Shown here in pieces: positions 15,165 through 24,743 of a DNA stretch of 64,000 nucleotides (its first letter is position 1; each line of letters starts with the position of its first letter). A program made the position numbers and the translations under genes. The DNA comes from Qipengyuania soli (lineage in GTDB: Bacteria > Pseudomonadota > Alphaproteobacteria > Sphingomonadales > Sphingomonadaceae), in contig NZ_CP064654.1 of NCBI RefSeq assembly GCF_015529805.1, positions 2,666,001-2,730,000 of the forward strand. The letters run 5' to 3'. Under the pieces are notes generated by a model, which had not been told where the DNA came from, made no database searches, and saw only the letters and a program-made list of their open reading frames with translations.

Positions 15165-16862
15165 TCAGCAGCCTTTGTCGTCGGCAGCGCAGGTCTCGTC
15201 ACGCGTGGCCTTGAACTCGTCGCCTTCGACCCAGTTGGGCCAGCCCTGCGACATCGCCATGCTGCGGCCGATCCGGTAATAGAGCTGGAGCTGCTGCATC
15301 AGGCCCGAGAGGTCCCAGCCGGCGTCGAATTCGTCGCTCGGCTGGTGATAGCGGTTGACGGTGTAGTCTTCCGACAGCTTCGCGCCTGCTTCCTTGCCGC
15401 CGTTCTCCAGGTCCTCGCCCGCGTCGATATAGAGCATCGGCACGCCGCGCTTGGCCATGCTGAAGTGATCGGAACGGTAGTAATAGCCCTTCTCCGGCGT
15501 GGGTTCGGGGGTGCCGGTGCGCTTTTCCGCACCCAGCGCCCAGTCGAGGAACTTGTCGAGTTCGCTTTTGCCGCCGCCGACGATGGTCACGTCGTTCGAA
15601 CGGCCGCCGGGGATCAGGCCGTCGATGTTGAGGCCGCCCACCGTCTGCGCCAGCGGGAAGACCGGGTTCGCGGCATAGTATTCGCTGCCGAGCAGGCCCG
15701 ATTCCTCGGCTGTGACCGCCAGGAACACCTGGCTGCGGCGCGCGGGGCCGGCCTTTACGCTTGCCTCGGCCAGCGCCACGAGGGCTGCCGCGCCGGTAGC
15801 ATTGTCGACTGCGCCATTGCAGATGTCGTCGCCCGATGCATCGGGTTTGCATCGGCCCAGATGGTCCCAGTGCGCCGAATAGAGGACGTAATCCTCCGGT
15901 GCCTCGCTGCCCTTCAGCATGCCGACGACGTTCTGCGATTCAAAGGTTCGGATCGCATTGCCAAAGCCGGTTGAGGCCTTCACGCCGAGCGAAACCGGTT
16001 TGAAGCCCTTCTGCTTGGCAGCGGCGGTCAGCTTGGTGAGATCCTGTCCGGCGGCAGTGAAGATTTTCTCCGCTACCGGCTTCTGCACCCAGCCATTGAT
16101 GAGCGTCTGGTCCGCACCCTTGTCGCCACGCTGGGCGTGAACCTGCGGCCCGGTCCAGGAAGATTCGACCACGTTCCAGCCATAGGCGGCGGGGAAAGTA
16201 TCGTGTATGATGATTGCGGCTGCCGCGCCCTGCCTTGCCGCTTCCTCGTACTTGTAGGTCCAGCGACCATAGTAGGTCATGGCTCGGCCGTTGAACTCGC
16301 CCTTCAGCCCTTCGGTCTCGTAGTCCGGATCATTGACCAGGATGACCGCCGTCTTGCCCTTCATGTCGAGGCCGGCATAGTCGTTCCAGCCCTTCTCGGG
16401 CGCGTTGATGCCGAAGCCGACGAAGACGAGTTCGCTGTCCTTGAGGTCGATCCGCCCGTTCTCGCGATAGGTCGCGCCGACCCAGTCGGTGCCGTAGGCA
16501 AAGCTCATTGCCTTGCCGTCCTTGCCCGTGACCGCGAGCGGAGCGAAATCCTCCCCGGTAATCTCGACCAGGGGTACCTTCTGCACCCAGCTGCCGTTAT
16601 TGCCCGGCTCGAGCCCGGCCTTCTGGAACTCCTCGATCAGATAGGCGACGGTCTTTTCCTCTCCCGGCGTGCCCGGCGCGCGGCCCTCGAATTCGTCGGA
16701 GGACAGCTTCTCGACAACGCGTTTCATCGTGTCTTCCGACAATTCGCCGGCGGGGACATCGGGGACGTCGAAACCGGTCGCGGCCTTGGTATCTGTATCG
16801 GCGCCCATCGAGCAGGCAGAGAGCAGCAGCGCAGCCGTGGCGGCAAGGGTGAGGCGTTTCAT
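15165..16862 (-). CDS. M28 family metallopeptidase with PA domain, lipoprotein
   Basis: A 565-residue exported aminopeptidase-like zinc peptidase. The ATG at 16862 gives a lipoprotein signal (MKRLTLAATAALLLSACS), so the mature protein is probably anchored through the cysteine after LLLSA. A PA (protease-associated) insertion covers about residues 130-300. The di-zinc ligands are visible: SAHWDHLG (His), GAVDNATGAAAL (Asp), TAEESGLLGSEYYA (Glu), LNIDGLIPG (Asp) and YRSDHFSM (His). A longer in-frame start at 16994 overlaps the divergent glnE start and is unlikely. The family removes N-terminal amino acids from peptides outside the cytoplasm. Confidence 0.93.
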   Translation of the reverse strand: MKRLTLAATAALLLSACSMGADTDTKAATGFDVPDVPAGELSEDTMKRVVEKLSSDEFEGRAPGTPGEEKTVAYLIEEFQKAGLEPGNNGSWVQKVPLVEITGEDFAPLAVTGKDGKAMSFAYGTDWVGATYRENGRIDLKDSELVFVGFGINAPEKGWNDYAGLDMKGKTAVILVNDPDYETEGLKGEFNGRAMTYYGRWTYKYEEAARQGAAAAIIIHDTFPAAYGWNVVESSWTGPQVHAQRGDKGADQTLINGWVQKPVAEKIFTAAGQDLTKLTAAAKQKGFKPVSLGVKASTGFGNAIRTFESQNVVGMLKGSEAPEDYVLYSAHWDHLGRCKPDASGDDICNGAVDNATGAAALVALAEASVKAGPARRSQVFLAVTAEESGLLGSEYYAANPVFPLAQTVGGLNIDGLIPGGRSNDVTIVGGGKSELDKFLDWALGAEKRTGTPEPTPEKGYYYRSDHFSMAKRGVPMLYIDAGEDLENGGKEAGAKLSEDYTVNRYHQPSDEFDAGWDLSGLMQQLQLYYRIGRSMAMSQGWPNWVEGDEFKATRDETCAADDKGC

Positions 16863-16969
16863 CTGGGGAGGTCCTCTTGCATGAATCCTTCGATTGCGGG
16901 GGCTTGTGTCAGCATGGCGGCACAAGGGCAAGCTTGCGCGGCGAAGGTTGCGGCGGCAGGGGTGTGGCA

Positions 16970-19648
16970 ATGGAAGCGGACTGGACATCGGCACTGGATC
17001 GCGCGCGCAACCACGCGCCGTTCCTGGCGCGCGCGCTGGAGCGGCGGCCCGATCTTGCCGCCATGCTGGCCGAGGGACGCGGGGACGATGCCTTGCTTGC
17101 CGCCAAGGCTGTCAGCGAGGGTGACGTCGCGGTGGCCCTGCGTCGCGAGCGGCTCGCGCTCGCCCTTGTCCTCGCAATCGGTGACCTCGCCGGTGCATTC
17201 GACCTGCCCAAGGTCGTGCGCGAACTCTCGACCTTCGCTGATCGGGCCCTGCATGCTGCCATTGGCGATGCGATCGCACGGCGTGTGGAGGGCACGGAAC
17301 CTGCGGGCATGATTGGTCTTGCCCTCGGCAAGCATGGTGCGGGCGAACTCAACTATTCCTCAGACATCGACCCGATCCTGCTGTTCGACCCCGAAAAACT
17401 GCCACGCCGCGAGCGCGACGAACCGGGCGAGGCGGCGCAGCGTTATGCCCGCGAGATAGTACGCCTGCTCTCGGAAGTGACGCACGAGGGCTATGTCTTC
17501 AGGGTCGACCTGCGACTGCGCCCCGCGTCCGAGGTCAGCCCCCTGGCGCTCTCGATCAATGCGGCGACTTCGCATTACGAAAGTTCCGCACTGGCGTGGG
17601 AGCGCGCGGCCTTCATTCGTGCGCGCGCCTGTGCAGGAGACATCGCCGCGGGCGAGGCATTCCTCGACCACATCCGCCCCTTCGTCTGGCGACGGAGTCT
17701 CGATTTCGGAGCGATCGACGAGATTCGCCGCCTCACCCGCCGGATCCGCGACAAGCAGAGTGGCCCGATCGCAACGGCACCAGGATACAACCTCAAGCTT
17801 GGACGCGGCGGCATTCGCGAAGTGGAGTTCTTCGCCCAGACCCACCAGCTGATCCACGGCGGGCGCGATCCTTCGCTGCGCGTTCGCGGAACGAGGGCGG
17901 CGCTCGATGCGCTTGCGGCGACGGGCAGGATAGGCGCGGACGATGCGCGCATTCTCGGCGAGGCCTATGATGCACTGCGCATCATCGAACACCGGTTGCA
18001 GATGGTGCAGGACCAGCAGACGCATTCGCTGCCGGCGGGCGATGCACTGGATAATGTCGCCCGGTTGCACGGCCTGGGTCATGGCGATGAACTTCTCGAT
18101 TACCTGCACGGGCATACAGAGGCTGTGGGCGATCGGTTCGACGCATTGCTCGACGAGGAGAGGATATCGATCCCGCGCAATGCACCCCACATCGAGGTGG
18201 CGGAAGCGCCGGTGCGTGAGGTCGATCCGGATATTGCCGAACGGCTGAGCCAATGGAGCGATGGCCGCTATCCTTCGCTTCGCAGCCCTGCGGCGCTGGA
18301 AGCCTTCGACGTCATACGACCGGCCCTCCTCGCGTCGGTGGCCTCATCCGACGATCCGCAGGCAGTGCTGGCACGCTGGGAATTCATGCTCGCGCGCTTG
18401 CCGACGGCAATCAACCTGTTTCGCCTGCTCGAGGCCCGGCCCGGCCTGTTCGACCTCGTGGCCGACTGCCTGACTCTCGCTCCGCCGCTCGCCGATGAGC
18501 TTTCCCGGCGACCCGACCTGCTCGACGCCCTGATCGATCGGACCGCGCTCGACCTGCCCGGCAGCGTTTCGCAACTGGTCGAAGCGATGCAGAGGAGCGA
18601 GCGGGGGGACGACTACGAAAAGCGCCTCGACCGCATCCGCATAGTGACCGGCGAAACGCGCTTCGCCCTCGGCATGCAGCTGATCGAGGGAGCGCAGGAC
18701 CCTCTCGACATCGCCGCCGCCCTCTCGCGCACGGCCGAGGCGGCGCTGCGTGTGGCTCTCGATGCTGCAAGTGAGGAGTTCGCGACCAAGCATGGCCGGA
18801 TCGAAGGCAGCGAAATGCTCGTTCTAGGCCTCGGGAGGCTCGGCGGGGGCATGCTCACCCATGCCTCGGACCTCGACCTCATCTATCTTTTCACCGGAAC
18901 CCATGAAGGCGAGTCCGACGGTGCGCGACCGCTCGGCGCGACACTGTACTACAATCGTCTCGCCCAGCGGGTGACCGCCGCGTTAAGCGTCCCGACTGCG
19001 CAAGGCGCGCTCTACGAGGTCGACACACGATTGCGACCACAGGGGAATCAGGGGCCGCTCGCCGTGAGCATCGAGAGTTTCGAGCGCTACCAGTGCGAAG
19101 ACGCCTGGACCTGGGAGCACATGGCGCTGACCCGCGCGCGCGTCATTGCGGGGAGCGAGGAGGCCAGCGCGAAACTGCAGGATGTCGTGACCTCGATCCT
19201 GCGGCGACCCCGCGACCCCGAGAAGTTGCAGGCCGACATTCTGGAGATGCGCGGCGAGATGGCGGCGCACAAGCCGCCAAAGGGTCCGCTCGATGCAAAA
19301 CTCCTGCGTGGCGGGTTGGTCGACATCGAGTTCCTTGTCCACTTCCTCCAGCTCCGCGATGGCAAGGGAATGTCGCCGGACTTGGGCGTGGCCATCGATG
19401 CATTGGTTGGGGCTGGCCTGCTGCCGCATGCGATCGTCGAGGCGCATGGCTTGATGGGCCGCTTGCTGGTCGGTACCCGGCTGCTCGCGCCCGATCTTGC
19501 AAGGCCGAACGATGCTGCTGCCGCCCTGCTCGCAAAACTCAGCGAGTGCGACGACTATGCCGCGCTGGAAGCCGCTCTCGATCGTGGGCGAAGAGAGGTT
19601 GCGGGCGCGTGGAAGACCGTGTTCGGCGAAAAACTGGAGATCGATTGA
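16970..19648 (+). CDS. glnE: Bifunctional glutamine synthetase adenylyltransferase/deadenylase
   Basis: Adenylylates and deadenylylates glutamine synthetase in response to PII and glutamine. The 892-residue product starts at the ATG at 16970 behind AGGGG (GGCAGGGGTGTGGCA). The two nucleotidyltransferase domains are evident: GKHGAGELNYSSDIDPILLF at about residue 115 and GLGRLGGGMLTHASDLDLIYLF at about 620, each with the paired aspartates. The region GGIREVEFFAQTHQLIHGG is the conserved GlnE linker segment. It is divergent from the M28 gene and its stop overlaps the bcp start (TGATG). Confidence 0.97.
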   Translation: MEADWTSALDRARNHAPFLARALERRPDLAAMLAEGRGDDALLAAKAVSEGDVAVALRRERLALALVLAIGDLAGAFDLPKVVRELSTFADRALHAAIGDAIARRVEGTEPAGMIGLALGKHGAGELNYSSDIDPILLFDPEKLPRRERDEPGEAAQRYAREIVRLLSEVTHEGYVFRVDLRLRPASEVSPLALSINAATSHYESSALAWERAAFIRARACAGDIAAGEAFLDHIRPFVWRRSLDFGAIDEIRRLTRRIRDKQSGPIATAPGYNLKLGRGGIREVEFFAQTHQLIHGGRDPSLRVRGTRAALDALAATGRIGADDARILGEAYDALRIIEHRLQMVQDQQTHSLPAGDALDNVARLHGLGHGDELLDYLHGHTEAVGDRFDALLDEERISIPRNAPHIEVAEAPVREVDPDIAERLSQWSDGRYPSLRSPAALEAFDVIRPALLASVASSDDPQAVLARWEFMLARLPTAINLFRLLEARPGLFDLVADCLTLAPPLADELSRRPDLLDALIDRTALDLPGSVSQLVEAMQRSERGDDYEKRLDRIRIVTGETRFALGMQLIEGAQDPLDIAAALSRTAEAALRVALDAASEEFATKHGRIEGSEMLVLGLGRLGGGMLTHASDLDLIYLFTGTHEGESDGARPLGATLYYNRLAQRVTAALSVPTAQGALYEVDTRLRPQGNQGPLAVSIESFERYQCEDAWTWEHMALTRARVIAGSEEASAKLQDVVTSILRRPRDPEKLQADILEMRGEMAAHKPPKGPLDAKLLRGGLVDIEFLVHFLQLRDGKGMSPDLGVAIDALVGAGLLPHAIVEAHGLMGRLLVGTRLLAPDLARPNDAAAALLAKLSECDDYAALEAALDRGRREVAGAWKTVFGEKLEID

Positions 19649-20124
19649 TGAGCAAAACGTTTCCCGGCGTCGGTGACGCCATGCCCGACATCGCGATGGA
19701 AACGCCCGATGGCGGCATGGTACGGCCATCCGACTTCAAGGGTCGCAAGGCAGTGCTCTTCTTCTATCCCAAGGACGACACGCCGGGCTGCACGACCGAA
19801 GCCAAGGACTTCTCGACGCTCAAGAGCGAATTCGACAAGGCGGGCATCGCCCTTCTGGGCGTGAGCAAGGATCCGCCCAAGAAGCATGCGAAGTTCATCG
19901 CCAAGCAGGGCCTGACAGTCGACCTTGCGTCGGATGCCGAAGAGGGCGGGTTGTCCGATGCGCTTGGCGCCTGGGCCGAAAAGCAGATGTACGGCAAGAC
20001 CTATATGGGCATGGTCCGCTCGACATACCTGCTGGGTACAGATGGACGGATCACCCACATCTGGCCAAAAGTGAAGGTCAAGGGCCACGCCGAGGAAGTG
20101 CTGGCGACTGCGCGCGAAGGATGA
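19648..20124 (+). CDS. bcp: Thioredoxin-dependent thiol peroxidase (BCP-type peroxiredoxin), 1-Cys form
   Basis: Reduces hydrogen peroxide and organic hydroperoxides; cytoplasmic, 158 residues. The peroxidatic cysteine is in PKDDTPGCTTEA (residue 48). It is the only cysteine in the protein. The resolving cysteine found five residues later in E. coli BCP is a lysine here, so this is a 1-Cys type that must be reduced through an intermolecular partner. The start overlaps the glnE stop (TGATG) and the stop overlaps the DUF455 start (ATGA), so glnE, bcp and DUF455 are probably co-translated. Confidence 0.95.
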   Translation: MSKTFPGVGDAMPDIAMETPDGGMVRPSDFKGRKAVLFFYPKDDTPGCTTEAKDFSTLKSEFDKAGIALLGVSKDPPKKHAKFIAKQGLTVDLASDAEEGGLSDALGAWAEKQMYGKTYMGMVRSTYLLGTDGRITHIWPKVKVKGHAEEVLATAREG

Positions 20125-20921
20125 CGTCACAACGTCGCAGCGTTGCCCGTGCAATTCGCGAAGCGCTCCTGACTCCCGATCCGACGGCAAAGGTTTTTGC
20201 CACGAGACAGGTCGCGCGCGATTGGCGCTTGGGGCGGCTGGAATTCGCCTTCGACGTCACGATGCCAGACCGGCCAGCCTGGCCGGATGAGCTCGAACTC
20301 CTGCCGCCGGGCCGGATGCCCAAGCGCGGCAAGATGGGCAATCACCGCAACCGCATCGCCCTATGGCATTCGCTGGCCCACATCGAATTCGTGGCGATCG
20401 ACCTGGCGCTCGACATGGCCGGGCGATTCGGCGAATCGATGGGTCAAGTCTTTGTTTCCGATTTCCTTTCTGTCGCCGCGGACGAGGCGATGCACTTCGC
20501 GTTGCTGGCCCGGAAACTCGATTCGCTCGATTCGCGCTACGGGGCGTTGCCTGTGCACGACGGGCTGTGGAATTCCGCTACAGAGACGTCCCATGACGTC
20601 ATTGCGCGGCTGGCCATAGTACCCATGGTTCTGGAAGCACGCGGCCTCGACGTCACTCCGGCGACGCTCGAAAGGGTGCGATCACAAGGTGATGAAAACG
20701 GGGCAAAAATTTTGAAACGAATCCTTGACGACGAAATCCGCCACGTCGCTTTCGGCTCAAAGCATTTTCATGCGATCTGCGGGGTTCGAGGCGAAAACCC
20801 AAGAGAAACATGGCAGAATCTCGTCCGGACGCACTTTTCTGGGGTGTTGAGGCCACCATTCAACGACTCAGCGCGTTTGGCAGGCGGCCTGCCGCGCGAG
20901 TTCTATGGCGCTATTGCCTGA
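20121..20921 (+). CDS. DUF455 ferritin-like protein
   Basis: A 266-residue protein of the DUF455 family with a predicted four-helix ferritin-like fold. Likely metal ligands are the acidic/His motifs HIEFVAIDLALD, DEAMHFALL, MVLEARGLDV and DDEIRHVAFG, matching a di-iron site of the kind found in MiaE-like hydroxylases. The exact reaction is not known to me. The conserved ARG..PGRP-like patch appears as PGRMPKRGKMGN. It overlaps bcp by four bases, which hints at a link with peroxide or iron handling. A terminator-like hairpin follows. Confidence 0.85.
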   Translation: MTSQRRSVARAIREALLTPDPTAKVFATRQVARDWRLGRLEFAFDVTMPDRPAWPDELELLPPGRMPKRGKMGNHRNRIALWHSLAHIEFVAIDLALDMAGRFGESMGQVFVSDFLSVAADEAMHFALLARKLDSLDSRYGALPVHDGLWNSATETSHDVIARLAIVPMVLEARGLDVTPATLERVRSQGDENGAKILKRILDDEIRHVAFGSKHFHAICGVRGENPRETWQNLVRTHFSGVLRPPFNDSARLAGGLPREFYGAIA

Positions 20922-20944
20922 TTAACTTTTTCACCGATAACCCA

Positions 20945-20980
20945 AACTCACGAGTTGCCGGGGGGTTCCGGCGAGTTTTT
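20945..20980 (+). terminator. Terminator-like hairpin after DUF455
   Basis: AACTC ... GCCGG, a GGGGTT loop, CCGGC and GAGTT form a bulged stem that runs into TTTTT. It lies 24 bases after the DUF455 stop and would end the glnE-bcp-DUF455 transcript before the M23 gene. Confidence 0.55.
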
Positions 20981-21062
20981 AAAGGATCGGAATGAGCGTT
21001 GGGGCGCTCCTCCGGTCTGGGATCGAAAGGCGCGACAAAGCGCCGAAATGGACGGGTTTGCA

Positions 21063-21746
21063 ATGTTCTCCAAGCGCTTCACGCTTGCCCTTACGATGGT
21101 CGCTGCCACTTTCGGCATCGCTGCCGCTCCGGCCCACGCAGGTGATACCAACACCGCGGCCGTCGTTGGCGCGATCGACACCAGCAAGATTTCCGGCACT
21201 GCGCAGGACGGCGACGATGCCCAGTTCCAGCAGCTGTTCGCCAAGTGGGAAGAGCCGACCAGCGTCGGTCCGGCCAAGCTTCGTGTTGCTGTCCCTTCGC
21301 GCATGCCGCTTGAAGATACCCGCCTGACCAGCGATTTCGGCATGCGTACGCACCCCGTTCTGGGCGGTCGCCGCAATCACAAGGGCGTCGATCTCTCGGC
21401 GCCGAGCGGCACCCCGATCTACGCCACTGCCGACGGTTTCGTCAGCAAGGCCGAATGGTATTCGAGCTACGGCAATTACGTTTCCATCGAACATGGCGCC
21501 GAACTCCAGACCCGTTATGCCCACATGTCGCGTATCGCGGTCGCTCCGGGCACCCGGGTGAAGAAGGGCGAGATCATCGGTTACGTCGGTTCGACCGGCC
21601 GTTCGACCGGTCCGCACCTGCACTATGAAGTCCGCATCGGCGGTGAAGCCGTCAATCCCATTCCTTACATGGTCGAATCGGAAGCCCAGCGCGCCTATGC
21701 GCTTGCCATGGGCAAGGGCGGCCAGGGTGACGGCGACGACAACTGA
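21063..21746 (+). CDS. M23 family metallopeptidase (LytM-type), exported
   Basis: A predicted periplasmic peptidoglycan endopeptidase or division activator of 227 residues. I chose the ATG at 21063, preceded by GGACGGG; an ATG at 21048 would add MDGFA. The signal peptide is MFSKRFTLALTMVAATFGIAAAPAHA. The M23 domain spans about residues 95-210 with zinc ligands in RNHKGVDLSAP (HxxxD) and GPHLHYEVR (HxH), and the first motif HPVLGGRRNHKG. All ligands are present, so it could be active. A terminator lies on each side, so it is likely a single-gene unit. Confidence 0.92.
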   Translation: MFSKRFTLALTMVAATFGIAAAPAHAGDTNTAAVVGAIDTSKISGTAQDGDDAQFQQLFAKWEEPTSVGPAKLRVAVPSRMPLEDTRLTSDFGMRTHPVLGGRRNHKGVDLSAPSGTPIYATADGFVSKAEWYSSYGNYVSIEHGAELQTRYAHMSRIAVAPGTRVKKGEIIGYVGSTGRSTGPHLHYEVRIGGEAVNPIPYMVESEAQRAYALAMGKGGQGDGDDN

Positions 21747-21773
21747 GTTGTCTGCGTCCCGAGGGACGTGACG

Positions 21774-21808
21774 AAAAAGGGGTGACGGGAAACCGTTGCC
21801 CCTTTTTT
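21774..21808 (+). terminator. Intrinsic terminator after the M23 gene
   Basis: AAAAAGGGG and CCCCTTTTTT form the outer stem, with ACGG/CCGT inside and a GAAA loop. The T-run on the plus strand fits the end of the M23 transcript; the A-run makes it work in both directions. Confidence 0.85.
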
Positions 21809-21894
21809 CTTGCCCGCGACAGAGGCTTGGGTAGGTTTCTTCCTGCAACCGGACGAGTCCCGCAAAGGCGACCTCCGGATGGGAGAGAAACATT

Positions 21895-23442
21895 ATGCAT
21901 CCGATTGCCCACGCCGCAGCCCGTCCCGACCATCCCGCGCTGGTGATGGCCTCGAGCGGCGAAACCGTCAGCTTCGCCGAGATGGATGATTACGCCAATC
22001 GCTTCGCCCAGCTGATGCGATCGCGCGGATTGGGGCGGGGTGACCACGTTGCGATCCTGATGGAGAACAACAAGCACTACCTCCAGCTGGTCTGGGGTGC
22101 CCAGCGCTGCGGCATCATGATGGTGCCGATCTCGACGCGACTGACGGCGCCCGAGATTTGCTACATCCTGCAGGACAGCGACACGAAGCTGCTCATCACC
22201 TCGACCTACTTCGACAGTGTTCTGCCTGCGATCCGGCAGGAATGTCCCGACCTTCCGATGTTGCTCGTCGGCGGCCAGGGTGACGAGAGCCTCGAAGCCG
22301 CGCTCGCCTCCCAGGAAGCAGGGCCGATCGCGGACCAGCAGCCTGGCCAGTACATGCTGTATTCCAGCGGCACCACCGGGCGCCCGAAAGGTGTGCGTCC
22401 CGCCCCTCCGGCAGACGAGGATATCCAGGCCGTCACCCCGCTCATGGGGCTGGCGGTCATGGGGGCTGGCTGGCCGTCCGACGGCTCGATGGTCTACCTC
22501 TCGCCTGCGCCGCTCTATCACGCCGCACCGCTTGGCTGGTGCACCACCGCCCATCGCCTTGGCGCGACAGTGGTCGTCATGGAAAAATTCGATCCCGAAT
22601 TCGCGCTCGCCACGATCGAGAAGTACAAGGTAACCGACAGCCAGTGGGTGCCGACCCATTTCGTGCGCATGCTCAAGCTCGATCCCGAGGTGCGCACTCG
22701 CTACGACCTGTCGAGCCACCAGCGCGCCATCCATGCTGCCGCACCCTGTCCGGTCCCGGTCAAGCGCGAGATGATCGAATGGTGGGGTCCCATCATCATC
22801 GAATATTATGCCGGTTCGGAAGGCATCGGCATGACCATGATCAAGTCGGAAGACTGGCTCGCCCATCCTGGCAGTGTCGGCAAGGCGATCTACGGCCAGA
22901 TCCACGTTTGCGATCCCGAGGGCAACGAGCTCCCGCCGGAGACCGACGGCCTGCTGTTCTTCGAGAACGACATCGTCCCGACCTATCACAACGATCCGGA
23001 AAAGACCGCCGAGGCGATGCATCCGAAGGGGTGGATGACGCTCGGCGATATCGGCCATCTCGATCCCGACGGCTATCTCTACCTGACCGATCGCAAGAGC
23101 CACATGATCATTTCGGGCGGGGTCAACATCTATCCGCAGGAGATCGAAAACCTGCTGGTTACCCACGACAAGGTGATGGACGCAGCGGTGATCGGTGCAC
23201 CCTGCCCCGACTTCGGCGAGAAGGTCGTCGCGGTGGTCCAGCCCATCGACATGGCCGACGCGGGTCCCCAACTCGAGGCCGAACTCCGCGATTTCCTCGC
23301 TCCCAACCTGGCCAAGATCAAGATGCCAAAGCTGTTCGACTTCCGCGCGCAGCTGCCGCGCGAGGCCAACGGCAAACTCTACAAGCGAGAGCTGCGCGAC
23401 GAGTACAAGGCCATGGCTGAAGCCGAGACGGAGCAGGCGTGA
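21895..23442 (+). CDS. Acyl-CoA synthetase (AMP-dependent ligase)
   Basis: Activates a carboxylic acid to its CoA thioester through an acyl-adenylate. The 515-residue product has the P-loop YSSGTTGRPKGV, the adenylate-binding EYYAGSEG, the hinge region WMTLGDIGHLDPDGYLYLTDRKSHMIISGG and the catalytic lysine in PREANGKLYKREL. The insertion GVRPAPPADEDIQAV after the P-loop is like that in synthetases acting on bulky side chains such as steroid or terpenoid acids. It overlaps the P450 gene by a TGATG junction, so the two are coupled and probably work on the same compound. Confidence 0.92.
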   Translation: MHPIAHAAARPDHPALVMASSGETVSFAEMDDYANRFAQLMRSRGLGRGDHVAILMENNKHYLQLVWGAQRCGIMMVPISTRLTAPEICYILQDSDTKLLITSTYFDSVLPAIRQECPDLPMLLVGGQGDESLEAALASQEAGPIADQQPGQYMLYSSGTTGRPKGVRPAPPADEDIQAVTPLMGLAVMGAGWPSDGSMVYLSPAPLYHAAPLGWCTTAHRLGATVVVMEKFDPEFALATIEKYKVTDSQWVPTHFVRMLKLDPEVRTRYDLSSHQRAIHAAAPCPVPVKREMIEWWGPIIIEYYAGSEGIGMTMIKSEDWLAHPGSVGKAIYGQIHVCDPEGNELPPETDGLLFFENDIVPTYHNDPEKTAEAMHPKGWMTLGDIGHLDPDGYLYLTDRKSHMIISGGVNIYPQEIENLLVTHDKVMDAAVIGAPCPDFGEKVVAVVQPIDMADAGPQLEAELRDFLAPNLAKIKMPKLFDFRAQLPREANGKLYKRELRDEYKAMAEAETEQA

Positions 23443-24743
23443 TGGCGACGCAGGAGAAGCCCCGTCTTGATCCCGTCACTGCCCGTGCTGTGATCGATCC
23501 CGCTAGCTATGCCGCTTGGGACCCCCTGCTCGACACCTTCGACCGGCTGCGCGAGGAAACACCGGTGGCCTGGGTCGAAGCCAATGACGATGCGATCCAT
23601 CCGCCCTTCTGGCTGGTCACGCGCTATGACGACGTGATGCGCATGTCGAAGGACAATGCGACCTTCCTTAACAATCCGCACACCGTGGTGTTCAGCCTTA
23701 CCGAGGGCATTGAATTCGCCAAGGCTTTCAGTGGTGGCAGCGAGCACATGGTGGCCAGCCTCGTCACTTTCGATGCGCCCATCCACATGAAGTACCGCAA
23801 GCTGACGCAGGAATGGTTCATGCCGAAGAACCTGCGTGGCATAGAGGATGAAATCCGTCACATAGCCCAGGCGACAGTTCAGAGGATGATCGATGCAGGT
23901 CCCGAAGTGGATTTCTGCAAGCTCGTCTCGGCCCCTTATCCGCTTCACGTGGTGATGCAGATCCTCGGCGTTCCAGAAGATGACGAGCCGCGGATGCTCA
24001 CGCTGACGCAGCAGATGTTCGGCGGCAGCGACGAAGACCTCAATCAGTCCGGCATGAAGGATCTGCCGCCCGATGTGATCACCCAGATCGTCGCCGGAGC
24101 GGTGAAGGACTTCGAGGCCTACTTCGCCAAGCTGACGGCAGAGAAGCGTGCCAATCCCACTGGCGATGTCGCGAGCACGATCGCCAATGCCGTGGTCGAT
24201 GGCGAGCCGCTCAACGATCGCGACATGATGGGCTATTACATTATCGTCGCAGCCGCTGGCCACGACACCACCAGCGCCAGCACGGCAGGCGCGATGCTTG
24301 CCCTTGCGCAGGACCCGGACCAGTGGGCCAAGGTAAAGGCCGACCGCTCGCTGCTTGGCGGGATTGTAGAGGAAGCGATCCGCTGGACCACGCCGGTGCA
24401 GCATTTCATGCGCACTGCGGCTGAAGACACCGAAGTCGGCGGGCAGAAGATCGCCAAGGGCGACTGGCTGATGATGAACTATGTGGCGGCCAACCATGAC
24501 CCGGCAGTGTTCGACGACCCGCGCAAGTTCGATGCGGCGCGCAGCCCCAACCGGCATCTCGCCTTCGGGGCAGGGGCACACCAATGCCTTGGCCTGCACC
24601 TTGCCCGGCTCGAAATGCGCATCCTCTTCGAGGTGCTGCTCGACAGGATCGAGAGTATCGAACTCGCGGGCGAACCGGCGCGGTCGAAGTCCACCTTCGT
24701 GGGTGGATTGAAGACCCTGCCCCTGCGCTTCAAGTCCGCCTAA
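23442..24743 (+). CDS. Cytochrome P450
   Basis: A 433-residue soluble bacterial P450. The I-helix is AAAGHDTTSASTAGA, the ExxR region is EEAIRWTTPVQHFMR, and the heme-binding loop is FGAGAHQCLG with the cysteine at about residue 382. I take the ATG at 23442, which overlaps the ligase stop; a GTG at 23439 is the alternative. The substrate is not certain. Close neighbours in the actinobacterial and proteobacterial CYP families hydroxylate alkyl side chains, terpenes or steroids, and the coupled acyl-CoA synthetase supports oxidation of a side chain to an acid. A ferredoxin gene is not adjacent. Confidence 0.95.
   Translation: MATQEKPRLDPVTARAVIDPASYAAWDPLLDTFDRLREETPVAWVEANDDAIHPPFWLVTRYDDVMRMSKDNATFLNNPHTVVFSLTEGIEFAKAFSGGSEHMVASLVTFDAPIHMKYRKLTQEWFMPKNLRGIEDEIRHIAQATVQRMIDAGPEVDFCKLVSAPYPLHVVMQILGVPEDDEPRMLTLTQQMFGGSDEDLNQSGMKDLPPDVITQIVAGAVKDFEAYFAKLTAEKRANPTGDVASTIANAVVDGEPLNDRDMMGYYIIVAAAGHDTTSASTAGAMLALAQDPDQWAKVKADRSLLGGIVEEAIRWTTPVQHFMRTAAEDTEVGGQKIAKGDWLMMNYVAANHDPAVFDDPRKFDAARSPNRHLAFGAGAHQCLGLHLARLEMRILFEVLLDRIESIELAGEPARSKSTFVGGLKTLPLRFKSA

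Noticed and set aside
16062..17335. Small ORFs across the M28/glnE divergent region
   Set aside because: They lie in other frames of the two real genes; glnE has its own good start at 16970.
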